DNA of 64,000 nucleotides from NCBI RefSeq assembly GCF_014256275.1, contig NZ_JACCFE010000002.1, positions 1-64,000 of the forward strand. Direction: 5' to 3'. This document shows positions 62,279-64,000 of the stretch, piece after piece. This DNA comes from Rhodococcus sp. 4CII. Lineage in GTDB: Bacteria; Actinomycetota; Actinomycetes; Mycobacteriales; Mycobacteriaceae. Position 1 is the stretch's first letter. Every line of letters starts with the position of its first letter. Made by a program: the position numbers and the translations under genes. The notes below the pieces were generated by a model. The model made no database searches and was not told the DNA's origin. It saw only the letters and a list, made by a program, of their open reading frames with translations.

Positions 62279-63397
62279 ATGAGAACGCGAGCCGCCATCC
62301 TCACCACGGCGCCCGGTAAGTACGAAACCACAGAGGTAGACCTCGATGCGCCCCGTCAGAACGAGATCACGGTCGAACTGGTCGCGTCTGGTCTGTGCCA
62401 CTCCGACGACCACTACTCGACCGGCGACATCCTCGCAGGCAACTACCCGCTGTGCGGCGGGCACGAGGGTTCAGGCGTCGTGGTCGACGTCGGCCCGCAT
62501 ACCCCGGGTTGGCAAGTCGGTGATCATGTCGTGTTTTCCTTCGTTCCCTCCTGCGGCAAGTGCCGTTGGTGCGCCGAGGGCAAGCAGAATCTCTGCGATA
62601 TCGCCGCCAACATGTTGATCGGGGCGCGATTCGACGATCCGACGAGCTTCCGTATGGCTCTTAACGGCGCACCGGTCGGACAGGTCTGTGGTGTCGGAAG
62701 TTTCAGCCAGTACACCACTGTCAGCGTCGATTCGGCGGTCAAGGTGGACAAGGAGATTCCGCTCGCCATGTTGTCGCTCGTGGGGTGTGGTGTGGCCACA
62801 GGCTGGGGATCCTCGGTCCACGCCGCCGGAGCCCGCCCTAACCACACAGTCGTCGTGATGGGAATCGGAGGCATCGGCGCCAGTGCACTGCAGGGCGCGG
62901 CGCATGTGGGAGCCCGCGACATCATCGCCGTGGACCCGGTCGCGTTCAAGCGCACAGCTGCGCTGGAGCTGGGGGCCACTCACGCGGTCGAGACGATCGA
63001 GGAAGCGACAGATTTGGCGAGGTCCATGACCAACGGCCAGGGCGCCGACTCGGTCGTGGTATCGGTCGGCGTCACCACCGGCGAGCACGTCGGCCAGGCG
63101 ATGAACGCGATCCGCAAGGCGGGCACAGTCGTCGTCACCGGCGCCGGCCCGGTGAAGGTCTCCGACGTCCCCATCAACCTGATCGACCTCACGATGTCCC
63201 AAAAACGCATCGTCGGAGCGCTCTTCGGGATGTCGAGTCCTCGCGAAGCAATTCCCAGGCTGGCAAGTCTTTACAAGGCGGGCCGCCTCAAGCTCGACGA
63301 GATGGTTACCAAGGAGTACACGCTCGACGAGGTCGCTCAAGGCTATGAGGACATGCACGCCGGAACGATCATCCGCGGGATGGTGTCGTTCCGTTGA
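62279..63397 (+). CDS. NDMA-dependent (mycofactocin-linked) alcohol dehydrogenase
   Basis: A 372-residue zinc-dependent medium-chain dehydrogenase. The catalytic zinc region is GLCHSDDHYSTGD with GGHEGSGVV, the structural-zinc cysteines are in PSCGKCRWCAEGKQNLCD, and the cofactor fold is VVMGIGGIGASALQGAAHVG. It matches the Rxyl_3153-type NDMA-dependent enzymes, which hold NAD tightly and pass electrons to mycofactocin rather than to free NAD. It would oxidise an alcohol to an aldehyde for the aldehyde dehydrogenase that follows. AAGGAAGAG precedes the ATG at 62279; the long frame upstream is not coding. Confidence 0.9.
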   Translation: MRTRAAILTTAPGKYETTEVDLDAPRQNEITVELVASGLCHSDDHYSTGDILAGNYPLCGGHEGSGVVVDVGPHTPGWQVGDHVVFSFVPSCGKCRWCAEGKQNLCDIAANMLIGARFDDPTSFRMALNGAPVGQVCGVGSFSQYTTVSVDSAVKVDKEIPLAMLSLVGCGVATGWGSSVHAAGARPNHTVVVMGIGGIGASALQGAAHVGARDIIAVDPVAFKRTAALELGATHAVETIEEATDLARSMTNGQGADSVVVSVGVTTGEHVGQAMNAIRKAGTVVVTGAGPVKVSDVPINLIDLTMSQKRIVGALFGMSSPREAIPRLASLYKAGRLKLDEMVTKEYTLDEVAQGYEDMHAGTIIRGMVSFR

Positions 63398-63470
63398 TCG
63401 GAAAGCTCGGCAGCGACTCCTCTGGGACGTCTGGAGACCGTTGCCCACCCATCATCACTCAGGAGGAAGC

Positions 63471-64000
63471 ATGACCACATCCGTTACCGACGTCGCGGAG
63501 GTCTTCGTCGGCGGACATTGGCGGCCGACGACCGGCGAAGGCTTCGATATCATCTCCCCGGCCAACGAGGAAGTAGTTGCCCGTGCGGTGCTCCCGACCC
63601 AGGCCGACGCCGACACCGCATTGACTTTGGCCCGTGAGGCGTTCGACGACGGACGCTGGTCGCGGCTCAGCATCGACGAGCGTGCCGACAAGGTGGCGGC
63701 GTTTTGCGCAGCGTTCGAGAGGCGTAGGAGCGATTTCGACAGCGCATGGGTCATCGAGTCTGGCCCGACACTCGAGCACGCTGACCTGCTCAGCGGTGCG
63801 GTTGTCGCCATGTGGCAGGACCAGGTCGCGCACGCTCGCGCAATACCGTTACAGGAGCGCCGGGCACTGCCGGACGGCGAGGTCCTGATCCGCCGCGAGC
63901 CGGCTGGGGTGGCGGTGGTCGTCACCACCTGGAACGGCCCCGCCCTCTATTTTGCGATGAAGGTGGTTCCTGCCCTGCTGGCAGGCTGCACCGTTGTGGT
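63471..64000 (+). CDS. Aldehyde dehydrogenase, N-terminal part (runs off right edge)
   Basis: The first 176 residues of an aldehyde dehydrogenase are visible: VFVGGHWRPTTGEGFDIISP, ADADTALTLAREAFDDGRW, IRREPAGVAVVVTTWNGP and FAMKVVPALLAGCTVV, the start of the cofactor fold. The catalytic Cys and Glu lie beyond the edge. AGGAGGAAGC precedes the ATG. It follows the alcohol dehydrogenase gene by 73 bases and likely finishes the oxidation of an alcohol to an acid. Confidence 0.9.
   Translation, partial: MTTSVTDVAEVFVGGHWRPTTGEGFDIISPANEEVVARAVLPTQADADTALTLAREAFDDGRWSRLSIDERADKVAAFCAAFERRRSDFDSAWVIESGPTLEHADLLSGAVVAMWQDQVAHARAIPLQERRALPDGEVLIRREPAGVAVVVTTWNGPALYFAMKVVPALLAGCTVV

Noticed and set aside
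1..64000. CRISPR arrays, rRNA and tRNA genes
   Set aside because: No regularly spaced repeats, no rRNA-like conserved stretch and no tRNA cloverleaf were noticed on either strand. A dedicated scan was not possible.

Overview
The window looks like a catabolic region from a high-GC mycolate actinobacterium, most likely Rhodococcus or a close relative. The pointers are gene content (LAL-type LuxR regulators, a DUF3068 protein, an NDMA-dependent alcohol dehydrogenase of the mycofactocin-linked type, PAS-ANTAR and split MaoC/DUF35 genes) and dense ATGA/TGATG start-stop overlaps. No rRNA, tRNA or CRISPR array was seen. Species and replicon cannot be read from the sequence.

Left third (1-20.6 kb): a one-carbon and ring-cleavage island. 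A GcvT/LigM-type tetrahydrofolate-dependent O-demethylase (5045-6382) sits with pabB, folP, purU and folD homologues, and a gene running off the left edge resembles FdhF/YdeP oxidoreductases. Together they could move aryl methyl groups onto THF, oxidise them to formate and refill the folate pool. Behind a GntR regulator lie an alpha/beta hydrolase, a SnoaL-like protein and a VOC-type extradiol dioxygenase on the minus strand. Divergent from them are a cupin, an HpcH/HpaI aldolase fused to an acetoacetyl-CoA synthetase, a crotonase, two tiny genes and a thiolase. This reads as a complete aromatic ring degradation route ending in CoA-thioester cleavage.

Middle (20.6-43.6 kb): a TetR-controlled hydrolase/oxidoreductase/SDR operon, decayed PAS-ANTAR and acyl-CoA ligase genes, and a TetR-controlled acyl-CoA synthetase/crotonase/SDR operon followed by a CocE-type esterase. 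After a decayed IS481 remnant comes a tight operon of two CaiB CoA-transferases, a two-subunit MaoC hydratase, a thiolase-fold protein without the usual Cys, and a DUF35 protein. This resembles the hydratase/retro-aldolase modules of steroid side-chain degradation. An IS630 element and an ABM monooxygenase/SDR pair follow.

IS nest (43.7-48.5 kb): an IS5-type element split by a truncated IS110-type element, an IS701-type element inserted in the IS5 target duplication, decayed DNA, and a second, largely complete IS5-type copy.

Right part (48.7-64 kb): a minus-strand set for a SnoaL-like protein, a cyclase-family hydrolase, an acyl-CoA synthetase, a crotonase, a carboxymuconolactone decarboxylase-like protein, a two-subunit NDP-forming acyl-CoA ligase, a Baeyer-Villiger monooxygenase and an AAHS-type transporter, with a LysR regulator. 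An NDMA-dependent alcohol dehydrogenase and an aldehyde dehydrogenase (cut by the edge) point right. The substrate of each cluster is inferred from families only and is not proven.
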